Source of the DNA: Welwitschia mirabilis
Lineage: Eukaryota; Gnetophyta; Gnetopsida; Welwitschiales
DNA length: 64,000 nucleotides
Direction of reading: 5' to 3'
Assembly (NCBI GenBank): GCA_051453625.1
Contig: JBOZIK010000001.1
Span: forward strand, 193,775,380-193,839,379
Shown here: in pieces, positions 1-11,739 of the stretch
Position numbering within the stretch: the first letter of the stretch is position 1
Layout: each line of letters opens with the position of its first letter
Notes under the pieces: generated by a model
The model's database searches: none
The model's input: the letters and a program-made list of their open reading frames with translations, nothing else
Told to the model about the DNA's origin: nothing
Made by a program: the position numbers and the translations under genes

Positions 1-82
1 CTAATCTCTTATCAAATAAATATAGCGTTATCTTGCTCAATCTATGACTCTAACTTAGCAAATATTCTAGCTTCCATAAATT

Positions 83-92
83 NNNNNNNNNN
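83..92. other. Assembly gap (10 N)
   Basis: A run of N of conventional size; real length unknown. Confidence 0.95.
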
Positions 93-1093
93 TGTTACTG
101 AAGAATTAGTAATAACCATTAACTTCTAGATGATAAGTGAGTGAGTAAATTAAGTTTAAGGTTTTACAATGGTTTTGCACATTATTAAAAACAATAAAAG
201 ACATACAAAAATGGCATTAAGTTAAATTCATAGGTATCACATAAGGTATAAAATCAAAACCAAGATTCGTAAGTTTATCATAAAATTCACAAAACAAGAT
301 AGATATTAAAAGTTTTAATAAAATTCATAATATAAAATAGATTTATAGAGTTATCAAAAAATTTACACTAAATGCTATAGGAGTAGAAGAATAGGGTATA
401 CTTTTTTACTACTTGAATAAATAAATTGAAACAAAAGCCGTATTGTCTGTAAAACTCTACGAAATACATACAAGAACCAAAACTCTTATAAGAAATTTCA
501 AAAATGAGTAAGGATAAAATGCATATACAATCATAATCTTAATTAGTTAAAACTCAAAATAAAATTTAGATTACATTTGGATTTTAACTCATAGCTAGCA
601 TTTTTCATCCAATGCTCCATGTTACTATTACTAATTCATATGTCATCAACTTAAAACAATTTAAACATTCATTGGTTAAAACTTGAATTAAAAACTTAAT
701 CAAACTTAATAACATGTAATAAACATGTAGTAGCATATACAAACTATATAAATTTATTTAACAAGTTAGTCTAGATTTATTGAAAGATTATAACTACCTA
801 TTTTATATCTTACACACATTATGTTACATATAAATAAAATAGAATGCTTTTCTTGGTGATCATAGATTCAATTTTGTTAACTAAAAATGGCACTAAAGAA
901 ACTTAAGCACTTCATGTTTAAAATTACAAAAATTAAAGATTCTAATTCTAAGTCTATTTGTAATTGTATTTTTTTAGGTTTTATATTAATTAATTGCATC
1001 GAAATTGATTCATAATATATTCTATTTGAATCCTTTAATATTTATCAATGTTAATTATCTTTTTAAACCACATTAATACTACAGGAATTTTCA

Positions 1094-1216
1094 TGGGTAT
1101 TAAATCCCCTCATGCTCATTCCTATGCTGTCTCATCTATACTTTACAAACTTGATGGTCCATCATTGGTTAGAAAGGCCATTGATCTAGATTCTTTTGTA
1201 ATCACCATGCTATTTT
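1094..1216 (+). pseudogene. Decayed reading frame of unknown origin
   Basis: Reading from the ATG at 1,094 gives about 40 codons without a stop, with a protein-like mix of residues (for example LYKLDGPSLVRKAIDLDSF). The frame then hits TAA and TGA near 1,217. Further protein-like pieces in shifted frames continue to about 1,800, including DELNNSLHKAFTNVGAEVK. I do not recognise the family. It could be the remains of a transposon protein or of a host gene, or it could be chance. Confidence 0.2.
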
Positions 1217-1934
1217 AATGGTGAGGAAATGATCTATACATTCTAAACTTCTTTTATCAGAGTATCGGTAATTGCCATGTTTAAAAGCTTTAAAATTTAA
1301 CATTAATTTTTTGCTATCTAAATGTAATATTATAGTAAAATTAGGCATATTTAGCACAAAGAAAAAATTATTTCTACTTATGATATTAATTGCATACAAA
1401 ACCTAGTCGATGTTTATTTTAATAATAGAAAATCTAAAACTCTTATTATGATTACGTGATAAAGATATTACTAGAAAATTGTGTACTTTAATTTGTTTAA
1501 TTCATATTATTTGTACTACTATAAAGCATTTTTTCAAATATATTAATGAATGTCCATTTGTTACTTAAAAAAATACAAGAGAAAAAGAAAAAAAATTTGA
1601 AGGACAACATTCTATTAATAATTTGCTAAAGTTTTTATTTAAGTAAAGTAATACTTCTCAAACTTAGGATGGTACTAACAATATATCTAATTGGATTTTA
1701 AGAATATAGGTTGATGAGTTAAATAATTCTCTCCATAAGGCTTTCACAAATGTTGGTGCTGAAGTAAAATAACTTTGAACACTAGATATAGATAACTTAC
1801 AGCCAAGAATTAAAATAGGGGGAAATTAGTTTTGAGAATTTATTATAAATAATTTCTTGGCATTATATTTAGTTGATACTATTTTTAATTTGAATTTTTC
1901 TAGCATGTAAGGACCTTAGAGGACTTGAATACAT

Positions 1935-3640
1935 TATTTACACATAGAAAAATGACACTACAAGCAAGTATAATTGATCAACTTAAGATAGGAAGAAACA
2001 TTAAAATTCATTATTTTATTACATATTAATGTCTTCTACCCTTTTTACTATTTTTCATGAAATTATGAACATTCCCCTAACATAAGCAGGTTTGTGGCTA
2101 CATTATGGAGATCACTGTAAAACTTTATGATAATCATGCAAATAACACTAGCACCCCTAGCTAAGACTATTAGCATAACTGTCCTTTTAAGACAAAACAT
2201 GACCAAGCTCATGTTTCTATATTAATTCAAGAAATTAATTACACTTCACTAATGGAATAAGCTAGAATTAATATAAATAGATATTAAGACCTAATAATGC
2301 TTGGTGGAAGTATAATAATATGTGTCATGACAACATGTAATGCAACGAGGATGATCACATGGAAGAAACATGACATGACATTCATTGGTGGAATCATCAG
2401 TAATTAGAGGATATGTCATAGTCATGTTTTTATAATAAGACAAGGAATCCTTCTTTATGGCTACATGCTAGATATTGTGACTTCCTCCTTCATTAACCAC
2501 CCAATGTAAACTCCATTATGTAACTCCTCACTTAGTTCTCATTTAATGCAATCATGATGAATCTTCCTAAGCCTTTTCTCATTTACAAAATGGCCTTGAG
2601 TGTTCATTGTCAACATCTTTTTAATTAGCTTAACATGGAAAAGTCTTAAAGGCTAGGACATCCTGGTGCTCTAATCATCTTTTTTAGGGGTAAAATAATT
2701 CAAGGCTACTTAGAAATCCTATTTTCTTCACCTTTCTCCATTTGATATAATGTATATTTATTTTATATTTTTAATGTAAGAATTGGTTTTTTTTTTTTTG
2801 GAAGAGATAGTGGGTAGGAAATTTTGCACCACACAAATGCCCAGTGGTTCTTAGGCTTACAGAATCTAAGCCATTTGTATTTCCTGTTGATAGCAGATAG
2901 GTAATTTTGTGTCACACAAATGCCCAGTGGAACTTTGGCTTATGAAATCTGTTGGGGTTTGAAATTTGAACCTCTAGGTCCATGTGTCTGTGATCTTACC
3001 ACTCTGGTAAGTAGTCATTGATGATGTAAGAATTGATTTAAATCATTTTATCATTATTGCATATTTATCATTAGCAATATTTAGGTATGACTAGTTCTTA
3101 AGTGGGTTTCTTCCTTTTATTATTATTGCATAATTCATTTCACATTAGCAATCTTTAGGTAAGCTTACTTAACTTTCAAGTTCTTTTGTATTGAGTGAGT
3201 TGTTTGAGGTTACTTCTATCCTATTGTAGTTTCTATTATTTTACAGATCTTATGCACATTTGTTTATAATTTTTGTGCTTATAAAGGATTATGAAGGATT
3301 CGTTGAGCTAGATAACTTATCAACACTCATATGATGGATGAGATTGTTCCTCCACACTGAGCCATAATGACTTAATAATTTAGTTTATATTTTAGAATAT
3401 AAGAATCATTAAAAACAAGGTGGAGAGTTAAAAGATTAATTAGATCCTTCGAGTATGTCTATTCCCTTACATTGCTAATTAAGGATTATTTTATTCTCAA
3501 ATTATAAATTTTCTATTATTTGATTTTTATTGTAAGTTAAAAATTTATTTTTGCTTTTATAAATGTTCCCACATATATCCCTCTAAAAGAATTATACTAA
3601 GTGGAAACTTACTTCAAATTTAGTTCATTACTATACATGA
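1935..3640 (+). repeat. Left (5') LTR of element A, interrupted by a SINE
   Basis: It aligns along its length with 7,366-8,829, for example the block around 1,969-2,060 with 7,396-7,500 and the block around 3,245-3,400 with 8,410-8,590. The first bases read TATTTACACAT against TGTTTGCACAT in the right LTR, so the terminal TG has mutated to TA. Without the SINE and one copy of its duplicated target the length is about 1.46 kb, like the LTRs of element D. The right boundary is set by the primer site at 3,649. Confidence 0.8.
2786..3023 (-). mobile_element. tRNA-derived SINE in the left LTR of element A
   Basis: The segment is absent from the right LTR, where the same site reads through (TTAATGCAAGAATTG). 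It is flanked by a perfect 12-bp duplication, atgtaagaattg, at 2,774-2,785 and 3,024-3,035. On the minus strand the head has a box A-like AGTGGTAAGATC and, about 35 bases on, a box B-like GGTTCAAATTTC. The body follows and the tail is a run of about 14 A (the T run at 2,788-2,801). These are the marks of a SINE driven by an internal RNA polymerase III promoter and copied by LINE machinery. A stretch around acacaaatgcccagtgg occurs twice in the body. It is better kept than its host LTR, which suggests later insertion. Confidence 0.85.
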
Positions 3641-3648
3641 ATATATTA

Positions 3649-3666
3649 TGATTTTGTTGCTAGTGA
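3649..3666 (+). other. Primer-binding site of element A (decayed tRNA-Asp type)
   Basis: The site reads TGATTTTGTTGCTAGTGA. Against the sequence complementary to the tRNA-Asp 3' end, TGGCGCCGTTGCCGGGGA, 10 of 18 bases match, six differ by C-to-T or G-to-A and two by transversion. It lies 8 bases after the LTR end, the expected place. The tRNA-Asp assignment rests on the same comparison in B, C and D. Confidence 0.55.
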
Positions 3667-3720
3667 TATTGACATAGTAATTTTTTCAAGAGTACATTAT
3701 TTTATTCTTGTAGTTTTTTT

Positions 3721-3842
3721 AGTTAGTTTCTACTAGTCCATTTCTAGTAATAACTAAAATGGTCTTTTTTGTTTTTCTTTAGATTGTTTTCTTTCTAGTG
3801 GTAAATACTAATCCTCTTCTAATAAAATCTAAATTAATTCAT
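3721..3842 (+). promoter_or_regulatory. Duplicated leader motif of element A
   Basis: Two imperfect copies of a motif of about 45 bases lie just after the primer site, at about 3,721-3,765 and 3,797-3,842. Each has the pattern TACTAGTCC, TTCTAGTAATA, AAATGGTC. Elements B, C and D carry the same pair at the same place. The conserved position between primer site and coding region would suit a packaging or dimerisation signal, but that role is inferred. Confidence 0.5.
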
Positions 3843-4519
3843 TTTCTAAGTTTTGTTATAACTTGAAAACATATTTGTGCATTTAAAATTTCATCTTATC
3901 ATTCTAATGACTTTCCTAGAAGTTGCAACTAAAATTAACCTTGCAAAGAAGAAAAACTAAATTTTAAACTCTAATGATTTTTCTTATGTCTTTTGGCATT
4001 TCTTAATTTTTGTAAATTGTTGTGTATGTTTTAGTTCTGTTTCATTTTTTTTCCTATTATAAGTTTTGAGAAAAATTAAAAACATATAAGATTATGTTCC
4101 TAACTTAAATTTAATTAGTTGTAGTCAATTTTAATTTATACTAAAATTTTTTTAGAGCCTGTAATCTAAAACCTATTATGTAAACTAAATAAACCCTTTA
4201 TGTTTTCTCCAAATTATTTCTCATTAAATAACTAGTTCCATTATCCCTAACTAGCATTGTCGATATTCCTACTTAGATAACTCTCTAACTTAAATAGAAA
4301 CCTTCTATAAACTCTTTGAACCTTTTTTATTATAGGCTCTCTTAAAACTTGATATTTAAGAAAACATGAATTTTAAGTAAAACTATAACCCATTTTCTTA
4401 AAAACTTAAAGATGAGTTGAATTTTTCATCCATTTCAAACACAGTCAAATAGTAATCTATCTTTCCCTATAGTTTTTAAAATCATGATTAATCCAAATGC
4501 ACTAGAGGAGAATTCATTA

Positions 4520-5950
4520 GATCTAGATAGATCTTTGAGGAATATCCTCAATCCTATCCATATCTAGATTAACCTTCTTGTAACTTTGAATCTGAAAATC
4601 CCTATTATGAACTTAGAGAATTTGATCTATTACCTTCCTTCATCACTTATAATTCTTATCCCTCATCCTCTTCTTCATATTTGTCATTCTTTAGTCCTTA
4701 TCCCTCATCTCCTTTTTCATATTCTTCATTATTTGATTATCACCCATCATCTTCACATGTTTAACAATCCATTTTACCTTTTTTAAAAGATACCTCTCAT
4801 AGATTTTTAAAAGGCGCTGCTGAATATTCTTTCAACACACTTCAATTTCATTCACAATCTTTGAAAGAAACCTCTAATAAAACCAAGTAAAACATTGATA
4901 AAATTTTTCAACAAATAGCCCGAATCCATGATCAAATTCTTAGGGCTCTTAGCCAATTACAAGAGGATAACCTTTCTATATTTCATGAAACTAAGAGATT
5001 TGGATAATTTGAGGAGATTAATGAGATTATAATTGATGACACTTAAATGATATCCCTTAGAAATTAAGAAGAGATCCCTAAAGAAACCCATGATAAAACC
5101 TATGATAAAAACCAAGAGAACCTTAAATTTAAAAATGCCTTAGAGAGTGAACAACTAGGTGTACATAAATTGTAATATAGAGTAGGATTAGATACATATG
5201 ATGATGAGTAGTCTGCAAAAAGTGAGTAAACATTTAAGGGAGATTACAAACTAGAAAGCTACATAACAGAGGATGAATCAATAGGTGAAATTAATGAAAG
5301 AAACAACATTAATTTCTTTAGACCACAACCATTATTGCCTATGTAACCTCATTAGAAAGAATCCCTTGAAAACTTTAATGAAGAGAATAACATTAGCTAA
5401 TATCCTTTTCATAATCCATCTTTTAGAAATCCTTGTCTTTTTCTCAATAATATCTTAAGCCTATTATATCATTTTTATTTTTATCCCTTAAGCGTGACCT
5501 AAGCCTTATGAAGAAGATAAATCCTATATAGAATCATTTTTTGATATTCTTCTAGATGATAATTTTCTCTATCTAATGGTCTCTAATACATCTTTGTCTT
5601 CACTTCAAAACAATGTCTTACATGAGTTGTTGAACAAACAATCATAGGCTAAGGGATGCAGAAATTTTAATTTTGAATGCATTAATTTTACTACTAGCAT
5701 TGACGTTCTTCAAAATTTTATAGATTCATGCATAAAGGTTTATAATAATTCTAACTAATCAATGAATGATTTATATAATTTTAATTTATCATTCAACCTT
5801 GACATTCATCATTTTAAACCTTCACATATGCAGTTATTTGGAAAATTTCTTATAAAATTTTTAGCTTCATTATGTGATCTTAAATTAGAATTTTATTTTA
5901 TAATATATTTTTCTTTTAGAATAAATTTTAATTTAAAAATAAAATACTAA
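4520..5950 (+). pseudogene. Decayed single reading frame of the A/D family, unknown function
   Basis: Three-frame reading shows protein-like sequence across about 1.4 kb, interrupted mostly by TAA and TAG and by a few frameshifts. The N-terminal part is rich in Tyr, Pro and Ser (FITYNSYPSSSSYLSFFSPY). A stretch of heptad-like character follows near 4,890-4,980 (IFQQIARIHDQILRALSQLQ), suggesting a coiled coil. Then comes an acidic, Glu/Asp/Lys-rich part and a C-terminal part with NVLHELLNK and FECINFT. Element D reads NDILHELLSK and DFECINFT at the same place, so the frame was once coding. I see no zinc knuckle, protease, RT or integrase motif. It might be a highly diverged gag or a new accessory protein; the family is not recognised. 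Confidence 0.6.
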
Positions 5951-7354
5951 AATTTTTATTCTTGATGCCTTTTCATGCCTTAAACTACCCCGGCACTATC
6001 ACCTGCATAATCACCTCCTCAAACATTTTCATGTATAAAATCCTAAATACTACTTGTACCACTAAATAAATCACCATTATCTAGACTATTCATCCATCAT
6101 TCCCCCTTTTTCACCATCTAATAAAGTCCATCAAGCACCCTCCCTTTCCATTCATCTACATGTTTCTAAGATTATAATCTTAGTTAATGATCTATAATGA
6201 AATAAACCATTTATAAGTGATTATCTTATCATTATGAATTAGGTTGAATTTAAGTTTATTTGTAGTTTTTCAAGAATTTTTTTTCTTATTTTCAAGTTAT
6301 CTTATTAAAGTTAGTTTCAAATAAGGTCTTCAATTTAAAAATATGGTTGAATTAAGGTGGAATCTACTTTCATTCTAGGTTAATTATTTTTAAAGCATTT
6401 TATGGGAATAAGATTTGTCTTGATTAGGATAATAAGCTAATGACCCCTTTATGTGCATAAAAATATATTAAATATGAGACATATATTCAAAAGAAAATAA
6501 AGTATCCTCTCTAAAAGTACATTATTTAATGATCAGTTAAAAATTGGGTTCAGTTACTTGCATCGAGGCTATAAACACTTCTTGGAAATGTAGCTCTAAT
6601 GATTTATTTTATGACATGTTCAAACTACGTTAGTGCTATAAAACCTCACTAGTAATGCAGTACTAGCTCATTAATACATGAACATGCTTAACTCTATTGG
6701 AAGGAGATGTCATACCACTAGATGTCCAATTAGATAAAAAATGCTTAAAACAAGGAATAAAGTGTGACTATAGAAAAGGTAAATTGGAATGAAAAAGGTG
6801 GAATTGGAAGATTCTTTTATGTTTACTATTTTTAACTTATATGCTTGGAAGTTTGCTTAACTAATTTTTGATTGTTTGCAAGTTTCTTTAGAAGATATCT
6901 TTTTTGTTTGATAATGTGATACATTTTAAATTCAAAAGAAAATTGGCAAAATTTTTAACAAATGTGGTCATGAATTCAGATAGTATATCTTTTGACTTAG
7001 TGGATGAGGCATTTTCCATTAGTTTAGTGTTTTATATTTTCTAAACATTACATTCTAGTTTAATCCTTTGCATTGTAGTTTTTCCTAAAATACTTGCATC
7101 AAAAGTCATTCACTAGTATTTTGAAAAAGCATGACTTGCTTCCACAAGATTTGTATTAAATTTCATATCATTCACTAGGAGGTATGACATCTATTTTTAC
7201 AAAAAATTTGATTTTGATTCCTTAATTGTTAAAAATTAATTAAATATATTTTAAAAATAACATATTTTCTATACTTGAACATTTTTACTTAGTTTATTTT
7301 ACCATGTTACTCATTTCTTTATTAACTTTTTTCTAAAAGTCTTGTAAAAGTCTG
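5951..7354 (+). other. 3' non-coding region of element A
   Basis: No coding signal is visible. The part around 6,545-6,740 aligns with the reverse complement of the matching region of element D (about 36,990-37,170), including a hairpin listed separately. The region runs up to the polypurine tract. Confidence 0.6.
6591..6638 (+). other. Conserved hairpin in the 3' region of element A
   Basis: The arms TAGCTCTAAT and GTTAGTGCTA can pair with two mismatches around a 28-base loop containing ATGACATGTTCAA. In element D the arms are a perfect 10-bp match (TAGCCCTAAT with ATTAGGGCTA) and the loop is nearly the same. Confidence 0.45.
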
Positions 7355-7365
7355 ATTAGGGGCTA
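7355..7365 (+). other. Polypurine tract of element A
   Basis: ATTAGGGGCTA directly precedes the right LTR (TGTTTGCAC). Elements B, C and D have related tracts (TTAGGGGATG or TTAGGAG) at the same place. This is where plus-strand DNA synthesis would be primed. Confidence 0.6.
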
Positions 7366-8829
7366 TGTTTGCACATAAAAATTAACATTATGAGAAAGTA
7401 TAATTGATTAATTTAGCATAGGTAGAAACATTAAAATACATTATTTTATTACATATTAATGTCTTCAACCCTTTTTACTATTTTTCATGAAATCATGAAC
7501 ATTCTGCTAATATGAGCAAGTTCATTACTACATTCTGAAGATCACTATAAAATGTAATGATAATCTAGCAAGTAATGTTAGTAGTGCTAGTTAGGACTCC
7601 TAACACTACCATTCTTTTGAGCTAAAACATGACCAAACTCATGTTCCTCTACTAATTCAGGGAATTAATCACATTTCACTTATGAGCTAAGTCAAAAATA
7701 ATCTAGAATAAATATTTAAACCTAATGACACTTGGTGAAAGTACAAGAAGACATGTTACAAGGATATGTGATGCAATAAAGATGATCACATGGAAGTACC
7801 ATGACATTACATCTATTGGTAACATCATTGACAACTAGAGGACATGTCATCTTCATGTTTACATAAGAAAATGAAGAATCTTTCTTTGTGACCACATGCC
7901 AAATATTATGACTTCCTCCTTAAGTAATAGCCCAATGTAACCCTTCTTATATAACTTTCCATTTAATTCTCATCTAATGTAACCATGATGAAGCTTCTCA
8001 AGAGTTCCCTCATCTATAAAAGGCCTCAAGTACCTATTGTAAACATCTTTTTAGTTTGCTCAACATGGGAAAGACTTGGAAGCTAAGATGTCATGAAACT
8101 TTAATCATCTTTATTGGGGGTGAAATGATTCAAGGATAGTTGAGGAGTCTTTCTTCTTCACTTTTCTCCATTTGATGTAATGCATATGTGTTTTATATTT
8201 TTAATGCAAGAATTGATTTGAATCCTTTCATTGTTATTACACAATGTGTTTGATAGTAGCAATACTTATGTAGGACTAGTTCTTAAGTAGGTTTTATTAT
8301 TTTATTATTGATGAATCGAAATAGATATTATCAATTTTTAGATGAATCTTACTCAATTATCAAGTTCTTCAATACCATGTAAGTTGTTTAAGGTTACATT
8401 TGGCCTATTATAACTACTATAATTTAATAGATCTCATGCACTTTTGTTCATACTTTTTGTGCTTATGAAGGGCTCTGAAGAATCAGGTGGACTAGATAAC
8501 TTACCAACACTCATGTGCTAGATGAGATTATGCCTACACGATAAGCCTTAATGACTTGATGGTTTAGTTTACATTTTGGGATACAAGAATCATTGGAATA
8601 AAGGTGGAGAGGTGGGTGCATCAATTATATATTTGAATTATTTTCATTCTCTTGCATCATCAATTAAAGATCATTTTTATCTTAACTTTTTAGTTTTTTA
8701 GTTTATTTTAATTCCATTACAAGTTGTAATAATTATGTTACTTTTGTAAAAGTTACTAAATATATCGTTGTGGAAGAATAATAACTAAGTTCTTAACTTA
8801 GTTTTAAATCCAATTCACTATTATACACA
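7366..8829 (+). repeat. Right (3') LTR of element A
   Basis: It is the direct repeat of the left LTR without the SINE. It begins TGTTTGCACAT and ends near TTATACACA. Its reverse complement is recognisably similar to the LTRs of element D. The right boundary is approximate. Confidence 0.8.
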
Positions 8830-8861
8830 AAACAAGAATATAAGTTATTATTAATGTTAGT

Positions 8862-9085
8862 AATGAAGAAGCCATAATGGTAGGGATGTCCTCTTTTTCA
8901 CAATGACTATTATTTTCTAAAACATATGGACATGTCTTCTAAGAGATATCTTAATGATAGATGAATTCTCATTAATGAAGACAACATAATGGTGGGGATA
9001 TCCTCTTTTCAAAATGATTATTATTTTCTAAAACATATGGACATGTCTCTTAAGAGTCATCTTGATGATAGATTAATGCTCTCAT
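8862..9085 (+). repeat. Two-copy tandem duplication, unit about 112 bp
   Basis: Unit 1 starts at 8,862 (AATGAAGAAGCCATAATGG) and unit 2 at 8,974 (AATGAAGACAACATAATGG). Both contain TATTTTCTAAAACATATGGA. The copies differ at scattered positions, mostly transitions. No coding sense was found. Confidence 0.85.
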
Positions 9086-11739
9086 GTTATTTTTATTGTG
9101 ACTTCAATTCTCAAAAAAAAAACTTTTAACAAAAGACATATGAGCATATTTCAATCACCTTTAAGGTAGAAGTGCTATTAACTTTATTTGTAATTAAAAA
9201 ACTTATTTTGATTTTTTCAATAGATTAAAGTTTAAGTCATGAAGCGTAAGTTCAAGATTAATTATCTAAATAAACTCATAGACATTAGCTTAAGAGATCT
9301 TACAAACGTTTTTAAGTCTACTAATGTAACTTTTATCGTATGGGCTGTTACACTAGATTATCTCTAGGGAAAACTTTATAAAATTTTATTGATCCATTTT
9401 GTTTCATTTTAATATAAAAAGTTGTAATCACTTTTTTTATTCTAAAATCTTTTCTTTAAATGGTAGAAACAAAATTAATAGTAATATTAAATAACAAAAA
9501 CATAATAATTTAATTTTAACTTCTAAGTTAAATATTATCAATTAGTCCATATCTATAATAACAACAACATCATCATCATCATCATCATTATTTATTATTA
9601 TTATTATTTTTTCTAAATAAAATAATTGAGTTTTCAACTAATATTCTTTATTTATTATCTAAATTCATATAGTAATTACTAATAACATTTAGTGCTTTAA
9701 TAGTAGTTACTATGTATTTGAATAATTCCATGCTTAAAAATGAGGTTGTAATAGTTAAACACCTCACATCTTCTCCAAAATTCTTAAAGATTTTAACAAG
9801 TGTCTTACATGAACTAGTAAGGGCTTGGATTATGCAATTACTTATATTTATATTATGGACCTTAAATATAGTTTTTTAAATAGTTTTATAAACCAAAATA
9901 AATTTTTCAATCCAATTATAAATGGATTTATCTTTCCCTATTCACCAGTTGTTAGTTATGGCCAATAACATTTTAGGATCATTTCATAAATCTATCCATA
10001 CATCTTCTTGAGTTTCATCCAAATGGCCTTATTGAGGCCATTCCATGAATTACAACTATGATACATGATCATATAGATAGTGATAATATATTTTAACTTG
10101 TGCCTCAATGAGTTTTTCTTCTTTTGTAATGGACTCTTCTTGTAATATTTTGTTCATTAGGTAATATGAGAGTAACAAGACAATGATAGCCTTTCATATC
10201 AAACAGTTATCTACTCCTTTTAGGATATGTATCTTTAAAAGATTTGGAGAAGTCCCCACTTTTAATAGCCATGGGACTTAAGGATAAAGATGAAACATTA
10301 TTATAGTTTTCTTAACACCTTTTCTTGATGTCACTATATGTAATCTTTAATCATGTCTTCTATCATGGATCCTAGAAGAAAAGTACTCTTAGATAGAATA
10401 CAATAGACAAACTTTTCTAATAATCAACCTTTATTGAAATGATTCTAATACCATGAAGTGATTTATGGAATTCAAAAGAAGACAATAGTAATGCATACAT
10501 CTTAAAAATATAAATGAAAAATATATATTTAAATAAAAGTATACTTTATTAGCAACATATATGTTACTCTCACAATTTAGCTTTTCAAGTATGTAATGGA
10601 ATACTTAGGAATGTCTTGGATGAAAGGAATGAGAAGAACTAAAAGATTAGAAATCCTTACAAATAGAATTAATAATCATGTCCATAACATATAAAGGATT
10701 TTTACTCATGATAATTAAATTAATTATATGGTATTATAAAATCAATTATTATAAGTAACTCCTAACAACTATGAAACTTATAACTAGTTATAAGCTATGC
10801 ACATCACTTCATTGGAATCTTCTACTTAAGGATCAATATAGGCTTTTAACACTTAGTAGATGCACTAAACTTTATCCTTAAGGATAGTTTAGACTTATAT
10901 GAATCTTAACATAAGGCTATAATTCCTCTATGGAATACAAGATATAGATTCTTACAAGGAAATTTCATGGTTATATTTTGTTAAAATAAATCTTATAGTT
11001 GTGATTGATAATTATTTTTTTAAAGTTTTATGGATGCTTAATTATCTCATAGGTATGTTACACCTTGTGGAAAACTGAAAGTATGGATCTATGGTTAGTG
11101 AAGAGATGATTTAATGTGTTATAAGATGATGAAGCGTTATGCCATGATTCATAACGTTTCATATTATTATAACATTGTACTTGTTAACTAATATTTCTAA
11201 TATACTAATAAAATAAAATAATGTACTTATAATTAATTAGTTTCACCTATCATAATATAGTAACAAAATAACCAAAGTATTAAATAATTATTGAATATAC
11301 AAAAATATTATATAGTAATGACCACTAAGAAATAAAAAAGAATGTAATGTTAACATCATTTTATGCTAGAATTTAGTAGTACGTTTTATAATATGCTTTT
11401 ACATATTTATCAGTTATAGTTATTAGCTATAAATGATGACATAAAAATATTACTATCTATATAAATTATAACACATGCATAATAAAAATCTATTATATTA
11501 AAATAAAATTAAGTTCTATTTAAGAATTAATGTTATGTACTTTTCCTTTTTACTTTAAAAATACTTAAAATAAATTTTCTAAATTTCTTTTAAGAAGATA
11601 AAAGATTTATTACATGATGGAATTAATAGTAATTGTACTAGATTAGTAGCTAAAGAATTATTTAACAAAAATATTTATGGTCCATTCAATGTAACAATTT
11701 ATGTCAAACTATCAACAATAAAATCAACTTTTTAGGTAT
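9086..11739. other. Unassigned AT-rich stretch between element A and the LINE
   Basis: I found no LTR pair, inverted repeat or RNA gene here. A trinucleotide repeat lies at 9,560-9,608. On the minus strand around 9,880-10,300 there are protein-like pieces in more than one frame, for example LLSYYLMNKILQEESITKEE and NDPKMLLAITNNW, separated by stops. I cannot assign these pieces to a family. Confidence 0.4.
9560..9608. repeat. Trinucleotide microsatellite
   Basis: A run of AAC, then ATC, then ATT triplets in about 49 bases. Simple sequence repeat with no visible role. Confidence 0.9.

Larger units (their letters stand above)
1..1934. other. Unassigned AT-rich flank left of element A
   Basis: No LTR, RNA gene or recognisable domain was found here. 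A 10-N gap lies at 83-92. The stretch ends where the left LTR of element A begins. A short stop-free stretch on the plus strand near 1,094 is listed separately. The rest looks like degraded intergenic sequence. Confidence 0.5.
1935..8829 (+). mobile_element. Element A: LTR retrotransposon without polymerase
   Basis: Two direct repeats of about 1.46 kb (left copy enlarged by a SINE) bound an internal region of about 3.7 kb. The order is LTR, tRNA-Asp-type primer site, 5' leader with a duplicated motif, one decayed reading frame, long 3' non-coding region, polypurine tract, LTR. No protease, reverse transcriptase or integrase is visible, and the internal region is too short for a gag-pol. Element D has the same LTRs, the same internal length and a homologous reading frame, so A and D are one non-autonomous family. 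The LTRs differ at a large share of positions, so the insertion is old. I found no clean target duplication; the outer ends are uncertain by about 10 bases. Confidence 0.85.

Noticed and set aside
2960-3023. Possible tRNA gene (box A and box B on the minus strand)
   Set aside because: The boxes sit at the head of a 238-bp unit with an A tail and a 12-bp target duplication; no cloverleaf closes, so it is a SINE head.
1930-8834. Target-site duplication for element A
   Set aside because: tacat at 1,930-1,934 has no clear match after 8,829; the outer end is too uncertain to claim one.
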